Source: Platynereis dumerilii (taxonomy: Eukaryota > Annelida > Polychaeta > Phyllodocida > Nereididae). Taken from it: a stretch of 64,000 bases of DNA. The translations under genes and the position numbers were made by a program. The DNA is taken from positions 97,169,859 to 97,233,858 of the forward strand of contig JAPTHN010000001.1 of the NCBI GenBank assembly GCA_026936325.1, read 5' to 3'. Below the pieces are notes generated by a model that was not told the origin of the DNA, searched no databases, and was given only the letters and a program-made list of their open reading frames with translations. This document shows positions 34,474 to 45,668 of the stretch, in pieces. The stretch's first letter is position 1; every line of letters starts with the position of its first letter.

Positions 34474-36609
34474 CTATACTTTGGGGTCATTAAACTCCAC
34501 ACCAGACACCTCTCTGTATCGTACCTGCCAGCGGTAATGCAGGCTCTTGATGTGTTGGCAGACTCTGCCATAGTAAATGAGGGCTGAGGCAAGGAGAGTA
34601 GTGCCTACCACTGCAGCTACTATGATACCAAAGAGAGTCAGATCTTGCTTGATGTCATGCTGTGGATGCAGACAATCCTCTGGGGTGGGATGGAATCCTT
34701 GCAAGGGAATCCCCCTTAGTTTCTGTGGGCTAGCACACGAATAGTGCCCAGGTTGGTTTAAACCAGCTACGCTGACTCGAGTCACATTGAGCCAGTGTAA
34801 TAAAGGGATCAAGTCACAATCACAGTGGAATGGGTTGCCCGAGAAGTCGACCACCTCCAAGAACTGTAGGCTCCTGAGGGAGGCCGGGTCGAGCCTTGCC
34901 AAGTGGTTGGCACCAACATAGAGTTTAGAGAGTGAGGGCATGTCCTTTACAACCACGCCTCCTGTCGAGCGCATTTGGTTGTGCTGCACGTGTAGAGTGG
35001 TCAGGTGCGACAGGTGCCTCGTCAGGCTTGATGGTAAAGTGGTAATGTTATTCCAAGACACGTCCAAGACCTGCAAGTGCTGAAGGCTAGAGAAAAGTAT
35101 TGAGCTGGGCTGGCTATGAAACCAAGGTCCAAGCAGGTTACGAGACAGATTGAGCCTTTGCAGGGCTATGAAGTCGCTGTATGAGTGATTTGGCAGGAAC
35201 ATGAAGTAGTTGCTGCTCAAGTCTAATTCCTCCAGCATATTACTTGTGTGGTCAAAGGTGCTCTCTGAGATTAAGGAGAGTTTGTTGTAAGCCAGGGACA
35301 ATACACTGACCTTAAAGGTGCCCATGTTATGCAGTGTAGTTAGGTCGTTCCATGATAAATCTAGTCGTTGTATAGAGACCTGCTCAAAGGCTTTGCTGCT
35401 GATTGACTTGAGGCGGTTGTGACTAAGGTTCACCTCTCGCACCGTCTCGGCCTCTGACATCCAGCCATCAGGCAAACTGCTCAGCTCATTGAAACTCACG
35501 TCTAGATACTCCAAACCCTGCAAGGGGCTTACTATGATATGCTGCAGTTTATTGCTGCTCAAGTTGAGCCTGCGTAGGCTGACTAGGTCGCCTGTCTCAT
35601 TGAGCCAGGTTAACTTGTTGATGTGAAGGTAGAGGGTGTGCAATTTGGCCAATCCGCTTAGAGTGCCAATCTCCACTGTCTCGATGCTGTTGTTAGAGAG
35701 GTCCAACACTTCCAGATTGAGGAGGTGAGCGATCATTTCTCTGGTAATGTTGGTCAACCTCAGGTCTCTTAGGTCCAGATAGGCCAGCTGGGAATGGTTG
35801 GTGAAGCCCTGTAGAGCTCCTGTCAGCTGACCCTTGTCCAGGTCCACGTTTCCAGCCAGAGAGAGAGATGTCAGGTTCCACATGCCCCTGAACACACCTT
35901 TCTCTAAGCTGGACAAGCTACAGCTCGACAGCTGTAGAATCTCGATTCCCGAATTGCGAATGGAGTCTAGGCTGGAGGCCTGCAGACTGTGCAGCATGTT
36001 GCGGCTTAGATCCAGGTGTCGGAGGGTTGTCAGGGACGTGTACGAAGCATCCAGAAAAGCTGAAGTGATCAAGTTGCCTTGTAGATTCAGCAGCTGCAGA
36101 TTAGGGGCGTATTGAGATATATTCCTTGGCACGATCTGCAGCTGGTTCCAACTTAAATCCAGTGTTCTGAGGTTAAAAAGCGTATTATTCATTCCAGTCA
36201 CCACTTTGAAAACTATCAGTTGGTTTTTGCTGAGGTTGAGATCTTGAAGGCGATTCAGGCCCGTGAAGACGGACGTGTCTAGAAGAGTGAGTTGGTTGTT
36301 TCGCAAGTTTAGAATAAGCAACGAGGGAGTCATAAGGAAAGCTCCATCCAGGAGATATTCGATTCTATTGTTCTCCAAATAAAGGTGAGTGGTCGTCTCT
36401 GGCAACATTGGAATAGTGCCCAGGCGTTGATCACTGCAATCCACTGTTGTCCAACCATTGTAACAGCTGCACGGTTTGGGACACCAGGTAGGACCTACTT
36501 CGTCCAGTAAAGCCCAGGAGAAAAGGGTAGGCAGCTCCATCACCATGAGCAAGGTGACCAACAGCAGCCACCAGCTCCGTCTCAATGAGTCTCCGGGGAC
36601 GGTATCCAT
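34474..36609 (-). CDS. LRR type I transmembrane receptor, TLR/GARP-like ectodomain without TIR
   Basis: Single-exon frame of 711 aa. The ATG at 36609 (A at -3, G at +4) is chosen because the frame upstream to 36648 has only GTG; no earlier in-frame ATG was seen. Order: short basic start, hydrophobic signal (13-35), LRR N-cap with CPKPCSC and a further Cys (43, 47, 49, 58), 21-22 leucine-rich repeats of the LxxLxLxxN type (about 72-590), LRR C-cap (Cys 596, 598, 625, 646), transmembrane helix (657-680) and a 31-residue tail ending FNDPKV. Many N-x-S/T sites fit an extracellular domain. Known families of this layout are Toll-like receptors, which add a cytoplasmic TIR, and GARP/NRROS, with about 20 repeats and a short tail. 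The TIR is missing here; a weak splice donor (AAAGTATAG) overlaps the stop, so further exons outside are possible but unlikely. The ligand is unknown. Being intronless suggests a lineage-expanded receptor family. Confidence 0.9.
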   Translation of the reverse strand: MDTVPGDSLRRSWWLLLVTLLMVMELPTLFSWALLDEVGPTWCPKPCSCYNGWTTVDCSDQRLGTIPMLPETTTHLYLENNRIEYLLDGAFLMTPSLLILNLRNNQLTLLDTSVFTGLNRLQDLNLSKNQLIVFKVVTGMNNTLFNLRTLDLSWNQLQIVPRNISQYAPNLQLLNLQGNLITSAFLDASYTSLTTLRHLDLSRNMLHSLQASSLDSIRNSGIEILQLSSCSLSSLEKGVFRGMWNLTSLSLAGNVDLDKGQLTGALQGFTNHSQLAYLDLRDLRLTNITREMIAHLLNLEVLDLSNNSIETVEIGTLSGLAKLHTLYLHINKLTWLNETGDLVSLRRLNLSSNKLQHIIVSPLQGLEYLDVSFNELSSLPDGWMSEAETVREVNLSHNRLKSISSKAFEQVSIQRLDLSWNDLTTLHNMGTFKVSVLSLAYNKLSLISESTFDHTSNMLEELDLSSNYFMFLPNHSYSDFIALQRLNLSRNLLGPWFHSQPSSILFSSLQHLQVLDVSWNNITTLPSSLTRHLSHLTTLHVQHNQMRSTGGVVVKDMPSLSKLYVGANHLARLDPASLRSLQFLEVVDFSGNPFHCDCDLIPLLHWLNVTRVSVAGLNQPGHYSCASPQKLRGIPLQGFHPTPEDCLHPQHDIKQDLTLFGIIVAAVVGTTLLASALIYYGRVCQHIKSLHYRWQVRYREVSGVEFNDPKV

Positions 36610-37300
36610 TATGCTACTATTGTCCTTAACTGAGCATCGTGTTATCACCCGTAGATGCCTGGGGCTACAGTTGCCTCTGGCTGAAGCTCCGGCTGCTGGT
36701 CATTGCAAGCCAGTCGGCCACCATGCTAGCTCTTCCTGCTTCAAGTGTTCTCAACTGAAGGGACCTGCACGTGGTAAGAGCAGCAATCGATGCTGGGACT
36801 GGCTGACTTGTCCCTTCACTCGCTCCCCTCCAGCCGTGTTGATCTGAGTGAAGCTCGTGGCAATCCTGCCAGCCGCCTTTTTGAACGATCACTGCATCAG
36901 CTGACTGCCACGCACAGCCGCTGGCTTAACTCCTTCTCTGATTGCAACAGTCTCACAGTCCGACACTCACCGCAGTCACAACAGCTGGCTCTCCAGCAGG
37001 CACAGGAATAGTCCTCCACACAATAGTTCTTCCTATCTCCTTTGCTCTTGTGTTTGCAGCATAGGTGCATGGTCGTCCCTCCAGCTGTGCAGCAGGAAGC
37101 CTTCCTTCAAAGAAGAACTAATAGGAAGTATCAACTCAGGCCAGGCTGAATGGAAGCTGAACACTGGCATTGTCGGGCCCTGGCCTGCATGCTTTGCTGG
37201 CCGTTAGCAACCCGTGGGCCTTAAGTAGGCTCTCCTCTCCTAGTTATCCAATTAGAAGTGGGCCATAGTGCTGTGGCAGAGGGGCGGGGACTGGCTGAGG
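36610..37300 (-). promoter_or_regulatory. 5' flank and probable promoter region of the LRR gene
   Basis: This stretch is richer in G+C than its surroundings and is single copy. On the gene strand it contains CTAATTGG (complement near 37248, a CCAAT-like box) and TACTTAAG (near 37222), but no convincing TATA box. Open frames on the plus strand are antisense and overlap one another. Promoter placement is inferred from position only. Confidence 0.3.
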
Positions 37301-38304
37301 GGAGGAGTCTGCTGCAGTGTGTTCTGCTTGCCAGGCATCGCTGCTGCCAAGTCTACTGCACCCTCTTCCTCCCTGTGTGCTGTTCGCCTGACAGCCTGAC
37401 ATATAGCCTCCTCCACCTCTCTGTCTTGTACAAACATCCAACATGTTGTCTGTGCAATCGGCTGTGGCTCTATGCTAGATTCAACAACGCCTGTTTTATT
37501 GACAGAGCTTTACTAATCCTGCCTCGGAAGTGATCTGATCAAATCGGCAATTACCTTGTATTTAGCAAGTATTTAAAACCCTGCAACTGCTTTGAAATAA
37601 CCCTCTCGGAAATTGGCGAGGAAGGAAATTGCAAATCTCTCCTGAGCTCTTGGCTGTTATTATGCTCTGATGCTTTGCTGTGGTTACGTCGGTTGCTGCA
37701 ATTCCAGGTGCCGAAGTCCCTTGATCGTGTAATTTCAGACGCTAGTTAGTTTATTATCCCTGTGGATCTCGAATCACGAACCATCAGGAAGCTAAAAGCT
37801 TTGCGGTGAGCATATGGAATCAATTTGAAACTTTCCTAGATTCTACAAGGAATACAAGCATTCTGGTGTCATAATATTTGCTAAAAAAATTGATTTGTTG
37901 CCACTTTGCCATTTCTCCTTAGCTGGAGGTCCTTGTTGCAGTAACTAATTGCCAGTCTTTGATCTTTCAGGCTGCAACGATCGAATGACAGCGTACTTGG
38001 GACATGCATTTGATTGCTTTGGAAGGGCCTTGTGCAAGTTAATGACCCATTGTGTTATTCATTCAGTTAATGTGAGGATGATGTGATCACCTGCTAGACT
38101 TGTCAATTAGTTGATGGCTTAGTTGCCCATTAGTGTAGTACATGGGGTGTGCACTGATATGCCCCTGTACTTCAATCGATGATAGCATGCCACTCAATCT
38201 AATGAACCGTTGCTTGCAGATCTGTTGTACATGCAGTGCACTGAGTGTATGTAACACCGTTTTTGCATGAGTTGCTTCAGAGATAAAACATTTTCTTCTT
38301 CCAA

Positions 38305-38380
38305 GTCCGGTGTCCCAGTAAGTCTGGTGTCCCTAAGTCCGGTGTCCCTGTAAGTCCGGTGACCCTAAGTCTGGTGTCCT
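38305..38380 (-). repeat. Short minisatellite, caccggacttaggga
   Basis: Five tandem units of about 15 bp directly after the tRNA-like start of the SINE, apparently grown from its anticodon-arm segment. Confidence 0.8.
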
Positions 38381-38465
38381 ACCACTTGAGCTAATGAGCC
38401 AGTCCGCAATCCAAGCCCTTAGGAGTAACCTTTTATACCCAATCCACTACACTGCACTATATTAT
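38305..38465 (-). mobile_element. tRNA-like SINE with expanded anticodon-arm repeat
   Basis: On the minus strand it begins 'atatagtgcagtgtagtgg', continues 'gggtataaaaggttactcct' and reaches the box A-like 'attagctcaagtggtagg'. After that the tRNA-like 'caccagactt' segment is repeated five times with a 14-16 bp period (38305-38380). The first part matches 51557-51640 on the plus strand. No box B is visible. Confidence 0.55.
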
Positions 38466-40607
38466 GGAGAAATCACATACACTTGAAGCAATGCTCTGCT
38501 ACAACGCTGGATGGTGATCGAGGTAAGGTTGTTGCAGAATGCGGGATGCCACCGCATGATGGATTTGCTATGCTGTGCTGCTGCTTCTTGGGCAGGGTAA
38601 ATCTGGATGGAGATTACTTAGGAAGATATGGGGATCATGAAAAATTAACATTTCATAGGACCTTATATCTGGCATCAGCAAGACAAATGAGAGAGAATGG
38701 CACTGGCTGTATGCATGTGATGCATGGGGCATTTTGCTAAGAGGAAGCAATCAAGCTTTGTTATGTACATTGCACTACACACCCGGGAGGGAGTTTCCGC
38801 TTACAATGATGCAGTATCAAGTGAACAGCATGCCCTTCCTTGCTGGCTTGTATAAAACATGCAAACAGAGCAAGGCAGCTGGTATTGACATAAGCAGTGG
38901 AGTGACCAAGTGACCAACGACCTATGCATGTCCAACACAGGACATCGATGCTGTGATCTCCATGGACATGGCCATCAGGGCATCTGGCAAAGTAGGTCTT
39001 GCCGGGCTTGCCCTGATGTACTGCTCTAGCTCTTATTGCAGCTATCTGTGCCAGGACAAACATGATGAGGGCCCAAGGGCTCCATGAACATGCCATGAAT
39101 ATTGCATGAGGAGAGGGTTCCAAATTTGACGCCATGTTTCACTTCCTGACCTTGCCATGCGCAACTCATCATCACACCTTGTCGCGAGATGCAAAATGGG
39201 TTTGCGTTGGAAGGTGTCGTTTTCCTAAAAAAGAGCATCCTTCATCATTTTTGTGTTGCCTTATATCTTGCACGTTCTTGCGACACTCTCTGATGTGGCT
39301 GCTTAGAATAACGCTGGCTTTCTTCTTGTTTGTCTAACCCAATAAAAACAATTGTTTCTTTTCATTTCTGATGGAGCTGCTGCCTGAGCAAATTCTACCA
39401 GGATGAATCCGATTCACAGTAAAGCTTCACCAAGGCCAGCTGCTAAATTTCCATTTGTTCTCTTGCTTGCCATCAGTATTTTCTGCAAGAAGATTATCCT
39501 CAAGGAACATCATTATGAAGTACAGCTACCTAAACTTGACTTTTGTGATTTTGTATGATAATCATCTCAATGCACCATATCTTACTTTCTATCAAGTTTT
39601 AGTACTTTGCAAAAGCTTGAAGGAAATCCTTTATTCTGTGTACATGTGCATTGTGGTGGATAACAGGCTTGTGATTTAGTGACTTCGTGTCTTTTTGTAA
39701 ACATATCTTCTTTTGTATTTGAATTTGGAAAAAGGAGAAGATACAGATCATATTATACAATATGTGGTTTATTGCTTGCCTGTACAACGTGTACAGTACA
39801 TTGTGGATAACAATGTATTTCTTCCTTTCTTTGTTAATGGAGATATCAAGTGAACTTTCTCGTGAAAAGTGGGAGCTTTTTTTGTAAGCTAAATGCTCTC
39901 TATGTTCACTTGGGCTTACCCTGTGCTTAATCTGCGCTTATGTGGTTGTGTAGACAGATATCCCTAGCTCACCCTCAGAGGCAGTTGTGAGAAACAGCCA
40001 CTTCCCTTACATAAACAGAACTGGGCCACACAATGTTTGGAGAACATGTGTGTGTATAAGTGCGGAGGCAAAAATAGGCCATCCTGTTCTGGCAGGTTTT
40101 TCTGTGCTGCAAGAAGGGACATACAATGCAAGCTTGTACCTCATTGTGGAAACCGGAGGTTTGAGCATGCAAAAATGAATGCTCTTATGAGATACGATTT
40201 ATGCGCTTCTAGATCTGTATAATGTTACATAACCTTCCGCTAAATCTGAGATGTAATTACAAGGCAAATAATAAGAAGGAAGTATATGTGTCTTTATGAA
40301 GTAGTTCTATCCACGCATTTATGATTTATTAGTGCATTTGTATGTGCATAAGCATGATAATTGCTGTTCCACAGGGAAGGCGTTTGATGTAAGAGCATCA
40401 TGCAATAAAAATGAATGTCTCTTGGTTATTTCTCTGATGTGCATCTGATGTGGGGAATCACAGGGGGATCTCTTGTTATTATTTCATATTGGTATGAATT
40501 GCCTCAAGCATCCTATGAATCATTCTATTAGTTATGTCTGCATTTTCCTGTCCATCCATCTCACTAACTGGACGTTCCCATAACATGCATAGAACAGACA
40601 CTTAATA

Positions 40608-43600
40608 TTAAGTTAATCTTGTAAGCAATAACTCACAGTAATGAAGTTAATGTAGTATACACAGACATGGCATGGACACCGATTAAGATCTTGTAGCTCT
40701 TCATCAATGTCTCAATGCATTACTAAGTGCAGCATAATAATATAGATATATAGTTATAAGTTATGTGGAGATAAGTTCAAGCAATGCCAGTAATGTAGAA
40801 ATTTGAGAAATGACATTATTAAAGAGGAGAATGCTCTCAGATAATTCAGCATTAAGTTCATCTGCAAAAGGAATGACAGGCTGTCGGAGAGAGTATTAAA
40901 AGGCAATTTATTAATTATCTGCATCATTGTCCCAAATTGAGATGCATTTTCCAGGATTACGGATATAGGCATTTCATCCTGATTGAAACAGCATGACAGA
41001 AAGAAGAATTAAGAACAGTTGGAAAAAGACTCCGGCAAAGATACTTTCGGTAGACCGAGTTATGGCAAATGCATCAGACTATAGAAAGTCAAATTAATGT
41101 GAGTTTCAATTTCGAATATTGGCCTTGTCAGTTTAAGACAGTTGAAGTTTTATCCTCCCATTTAGTTATTTTCATTTCTCCAACATTTTCCAATGTTGGT
41201 GCTCAATTCTCTTTTCTTTACTTTCAAAATTCAACTTTGTTTACTCCAGGATGCTGTCCAATATAACTTTTGTCATATTTGCTTTAGATATAAAGGGAGA
41301 AGTATAATTAAATTGAACTTTCATTGCAATTGCCAGAATGTAGGCCTAATACTTAACATTTAATGTAGTTGGTGTCTGTGTGGCGAACACAAATTGTCTG
41401 ATCTTCTGCCCTTGGATAAGAGTTTACTGCGGACCGGTGTATTGGTCTAACCATAGTTCCTAAATTTCCCACCACCCCATTTCAGTAACAGAATGGCAGT
41501 AGCTTTTCAAAAGGAGAGATTTCACACTCTTACACACTCTTGTAGTTAAATTTCCCACTATTGCTCCTAGAGGTAACTTCTAAACTGAATTGTTTTGTCA
41601 CACCTGCATCTAGAGATGTAAAAGGATGCACTGCCATCTAATCTAATTTCTCCTGTTTAATTTCATTGAGGTCTGGCTGTGTAAAGTAACTACTTTTCAA
41701 CATTTTGGAGAAGCTTTTTAGAAGGCTTTTCCCCATCTTCATGCAATTACATATTCTTTGAAAACTGCATTACACCCATTACTCGGACGAAGGAACTTAT
41801 CCTAGACTTAATATTTTGTGAAGAAATGGCTATATCACTTCTGAAGCTGCGTCAAAAAGAATAAAAAAAGTTTTTATATGAAATGGAAATACCATTAGGC
41901 CAGGGTTTTAGTGCCTGATTTAGTTTTGGCATCTCAATATAATGTGCTGTGAGTGCATACCAACTTCCTTCTATCTTTCTCTCCAGTAGAATCAGTTTAT
42001 TTGAGTTGCCTTTATTGGGACCTTGGTGGTGTTGCCTGGTGAATTTAAATGCACACAATGAATGTGTAGTGCTGGCTAATGCAATCTATTTGGTGATATA
42101 CTGTCCTTGGGATAATGTGGTGGATTATTCTGAAATTTATCATGCATCGGATGTTTTTTGGTTCATCCAAATATTGAGCCACAGAGGTATGATCATAATG
42201 ATATTGTGTCAGATCAAATGTACCAGGATAAATATGCAAATCCTTTATTGACAATCAATGTGATGGTTTACTGAATGCGTTATGAGTTAAATGTTTGTGT
42301 TAACGTCCAATCATTGTCAAGGCTAGCTGGAATTCACTTGGTGTGCAAATGTGTATTTTTGTTAGGCCTGCTGACTGTTTTATCCATGCAACAATAAATT
42401 TGCCTCCACCCTGTTTTATCCATAATGAAAAGAGATAAACATAGCACATGTACCCATTTACCACACCATTCATGGGAAACATGGGGGAGTTTAAGTGATT
42501 CTTGAATTTTTTAATATTCAACCCACCTTCCTCATTCATGTGTCATTGGTGACTTTTGAATCTTTACCCCGCCAAGAGCTTTGTAGACATTTTAGCTTTC
42601 TGTGTTGTTTTAAAGCATCACATCATTGTGGCTATATATGCTTGTCCAGTGCAATATTGGCGCTGTATGAAGTTCGATGGTGGTCATCTGAGCTCATATT
42701 ACGGCAGTGGAATGACACTGGTCCATGCCATGAATCACAATTCTTATTTGGACATTCAATTCTGCTGCCACAAATCCTCTGTTAGGATAATGCCTCAGAT
42801 ATTGCTGTAGCCAAATGGGGTTATGAGGTTTTCGAGGGTGGATTTGGAAGGGGGGACCCAGGGTGTGGGGAGGGGGGTGGTTGGTGAATCATAGCAGTGA
42901 GACGAGTCCTCATTTATCATTGGGGCGATCATGTTTGTTTCAGTGTTTGCTCAGGCCTTGTTTATACATTCCAGAACAGGCCAATGATGGCAATGATGAC
43001 ATTGATCTGATGCGGATGCTGCAATCCTTCAAAATCTATTGATTGTTTAGTTTAAGGCCCGCGGCTTGTTTCGTTTGCTTCTCATTAAGTTTAATGTGCC
43101 GAAGTGGAGATGGCGCAATGTAACACTGCCCTTGCCAATCAGTGCCAGTTTGTGGCATGAGCCTTCTGTTTCGATGGCGCGTATCCCATAGAAGGATAAT
43201 GTGTGGAGGTAATTGCATTGCATGAAATATTCGAGGTCTGCTCTGTTGTGATCAAAGTTGTAATCAAGGCAGTCACCGGCCGTGGCTTGATGCAATTGGG
43301 AATTAGCCATGCAACACTAGCATGGGATAGGATCATGGGATTTTATCATGCCATGGGAATGGATTGAGGGAATGGATCATGGATTGAATCTGCTTGCAAA
43401 GAATCAATGCTGATTTTAGAAACAAAAACCAGGGCAGAATGATGATTGATAGGCTGTTGCTGTTTATACCTTCATGAATTATGCCATGATCAAAGTGTAC
43501 ACAGGATTCTCACATCTGCTTGTTTCATATCTGATCGTTTATTCATTCTAAAATCTAACAAAATCTAGCCAATTTAAAACAAGGCGACACAGCTTTGATA

Positions 43601-43705
43601 TCCCTTTAATATCGCTTTTATTCCTTCTACAAAAGCCTTGTTGGGTGTGAAACAAGATTCCAAGTGTCTCAATTCCTTACTCAGATTGCTATGTTCATCG
43701 AGTAA
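40608..43705 (+). repeat. Segmental duplication copy A
   Basis: It starts at 'agttaatcttgtaagcaataa' and runs to 'gattgctatgttcatcg'. The partner is 59107-64000 in the same orientation, about 96% identical outside insertions (about 9 differences in 225 bp in one sampled stretch). Compared with copy B it lacks the 1.8-kb hAT-like element and keeps about 44 bp near 43610-43655. Open frames in it, such as 41949-42251 and 42556-42810, change mostly at amino-acid positions between copies and are not called. Confidence 0.85.
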
Positions 43706-45090
43706 ATGTTTAAACGACCTTATTCTGAGTTGTTCCTCTTCGGCTTGTTTTTCTTACATTTAGAATTGATTTGTATCGACCATGAAAGTTTGAAGGACTC
43801 TGATTGACAAACATCATGCAGCAATATCCATTATTCTTACGATATGGAGTTGATCGATGCTCCCAAGAAAATGTAAATTCTGTGTTTCAATCACTTATTG
43901 GTTTTTGGATGGATTATTTAATTATGGTGTTAATTTGTTAGATGCCATTGAAATTTCATCATATCCTGAACTGTTTCTCCATGCTTTTGTTGATCAAAAA
44001 GTGTACAAATTGACCGTTTTGGTGAATAATTGGCTGATGATATAGGTCTATACTTACGATTTCCTCTATTTGTAGAATGTCTGTTTCCTTATACATACAT
44101 GTATGATATTAATTAGGTCATATTCAGGTTAAATTTATTTGCAAATTATTCTGTTAAACTGAAAGGATAGTGAGGCCAAACATGTCTGGCAAGCTACATG
44201 TAGTTATTGAGGAGTCTTTCAAGGTATTCTGCCTCTTGCTTATATGCAAGAAACATGCCATCCTTGCAGTATCAAGAATAGATTCTATATTTGAACTTAT
44301 TGATCTGCCTTGCTGGACTCGACTTTCCATATCTCATGTGTATTCTACTTGAGAGAATAATTCTGTCTCAAGTTCCACTTGAAATACTTGCATGTATCAG
44401 TCATTGCGAAGATTCGAAATCCCATGCAGGACCAGCAAAGACATCTTGGCCACCTTCACAGTACTTAATATGAATATAACAAAATACAATTTGTTTGCCT
44501 CACTGACTGCATCACTGACGTTGAATGGCGCTTTTAGACCTGCAATATTTGGAAAGACTGATGCATTTGACCTTGTGTGTTTTCCTATAAAAACCATTCT
44601 CGTTGGATTGAGAGATGTGCAAAATGTAATGCATTATGCCGCGAACTATCTGAAGCAATGTCCGGTTTTGGTAAAGGTGATTTAACTCGAGCCTCAAGGC
44701 AAGAAGAGCGGGAGATCTTTGAGAAATGAAGAATGACATCTCCTCTATGGTTATTGGTAATCGGTAGTCCTTGTCATGTTGAGATGTTATCGATACTGGT
44801 CAAGATCTATTCCTAATGATCTGCCCACTAGTGCCCATGTGGATATTGACTGGAGATAAGCCCTTGAGCAATGACCACATCCCCATCACTGATGGCCTGA
44901 TATTTATGTCATAGCTAGTCTCGTTATCAAGAATTATTTGGATCTCCTGCTGGGAAGGCGTTTATGCAGTTTATAATGGTCGTTGCATGTAAAGTAGCTG
45001 TCTATGCAGAAGCTGGGTGTGGGCCAGCTGCGGAAGGAATGTGGGGCCAAATCTTACAAAATGCAGATGGAGGTTCCAACTGCTGTTTGT
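43706..45090. other. Single-copy stretch without recognised gene
   Basis: Short overlapping frames only (60-97 codons). No repeats or domains were recognised. Confidence 0.4.
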
Positions 45091-45096
45091 TGATCC

Positions 45097-45591
45097 ATAA
45101 TAATAATAATAATAATAAATACTTTATTAATCATATTCATGAAACTTGTTGCGTACAATCCTTTCATAGATACATTCATTCAAGACAACTGGCATACATC
45201 AATCATTCATAACACAAAAAACATTCACACAAAGAAGTAATGAAATGAATGGTAATGAAAATAAGATTACTGCTCATTTAGCAAGCATACACTGGATTTA
45301 GAATATCTGGCAGTCCTTGTTTTTATAGATCGTAATCTTCTACCCGATGGTAAAGTTTGATAATATACATTGAGAGGATGGGTATCGTCGCTTGTAATTA
45401 TTTTACATCTTTGGATTACACACTTTTTGTAAATATTTTCAACACCTTTTACATTGATTCCAAATTTGCTGCAAATCTTTACAATTCGTTGGAGTTTATT
45501 TTTTGATGTAGCACTGCAGTTTCCGTACCAACATTTCACCATGCAGAATCAAAACAGGTATATAGAGGCAATGTGGTTCAAGCATGCTATA
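45097..45591 (-). mobile_element. 5'-truncated LINE tail (CR1/L2/Rex1-type)
   Basis: On the minus strand a 91-codon frame (45542-45267) encodes the C-terminal end of a non-LTR retrotransposon polyprotein. The sequence begins KCWYGN, contains IVKICSKFGI and DDTHPL, then LPSGRRLRSIKTRTARYSKS, an ending shared by many CR1/L2/Rex1-group LINEs. A short 3' UTR and an (ATT)n tail (45097-45119) follow. 'ttgatcc' at 45090-45096 and 45592-45598 fits a target duplication. The reverse-transcriptase core is absent, the usual 5' truncation. The remaining frame is open. Confidence 0.75.
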
Positions 45592-45668
45592 TTGATCCGT
45601 TGCTGTTAGCTGTATACATTCTCATTAGAAGCCATGAAAAACTGATATTTACTTGACTGTATACAGAG

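Larger units (their letters stand above)
37301..40607. other. Single-copy stretch without recognised gene
   Basis: It contains several 60-124 codon frames on both strands, none with a recognisable domain, conserved order or splice structure. It holds the SINE-like element at 38305-38465. Nothing else stands out. Confidence 0.4.

Noticed and set aside
36610-36648. Upstream extension of the LRR protein by 13 residues
   Set aside because: The first codon of the extension is GTG. The ATG at 36609 has a good context and leaves a normal signal peptide.
42556-42810. 84-codon frame repeated in the second duplication at 62855-63163
   Set aside because: About six of seven or eight substitutions are non-synonymous; it is shared only because the DNA is duplicated.
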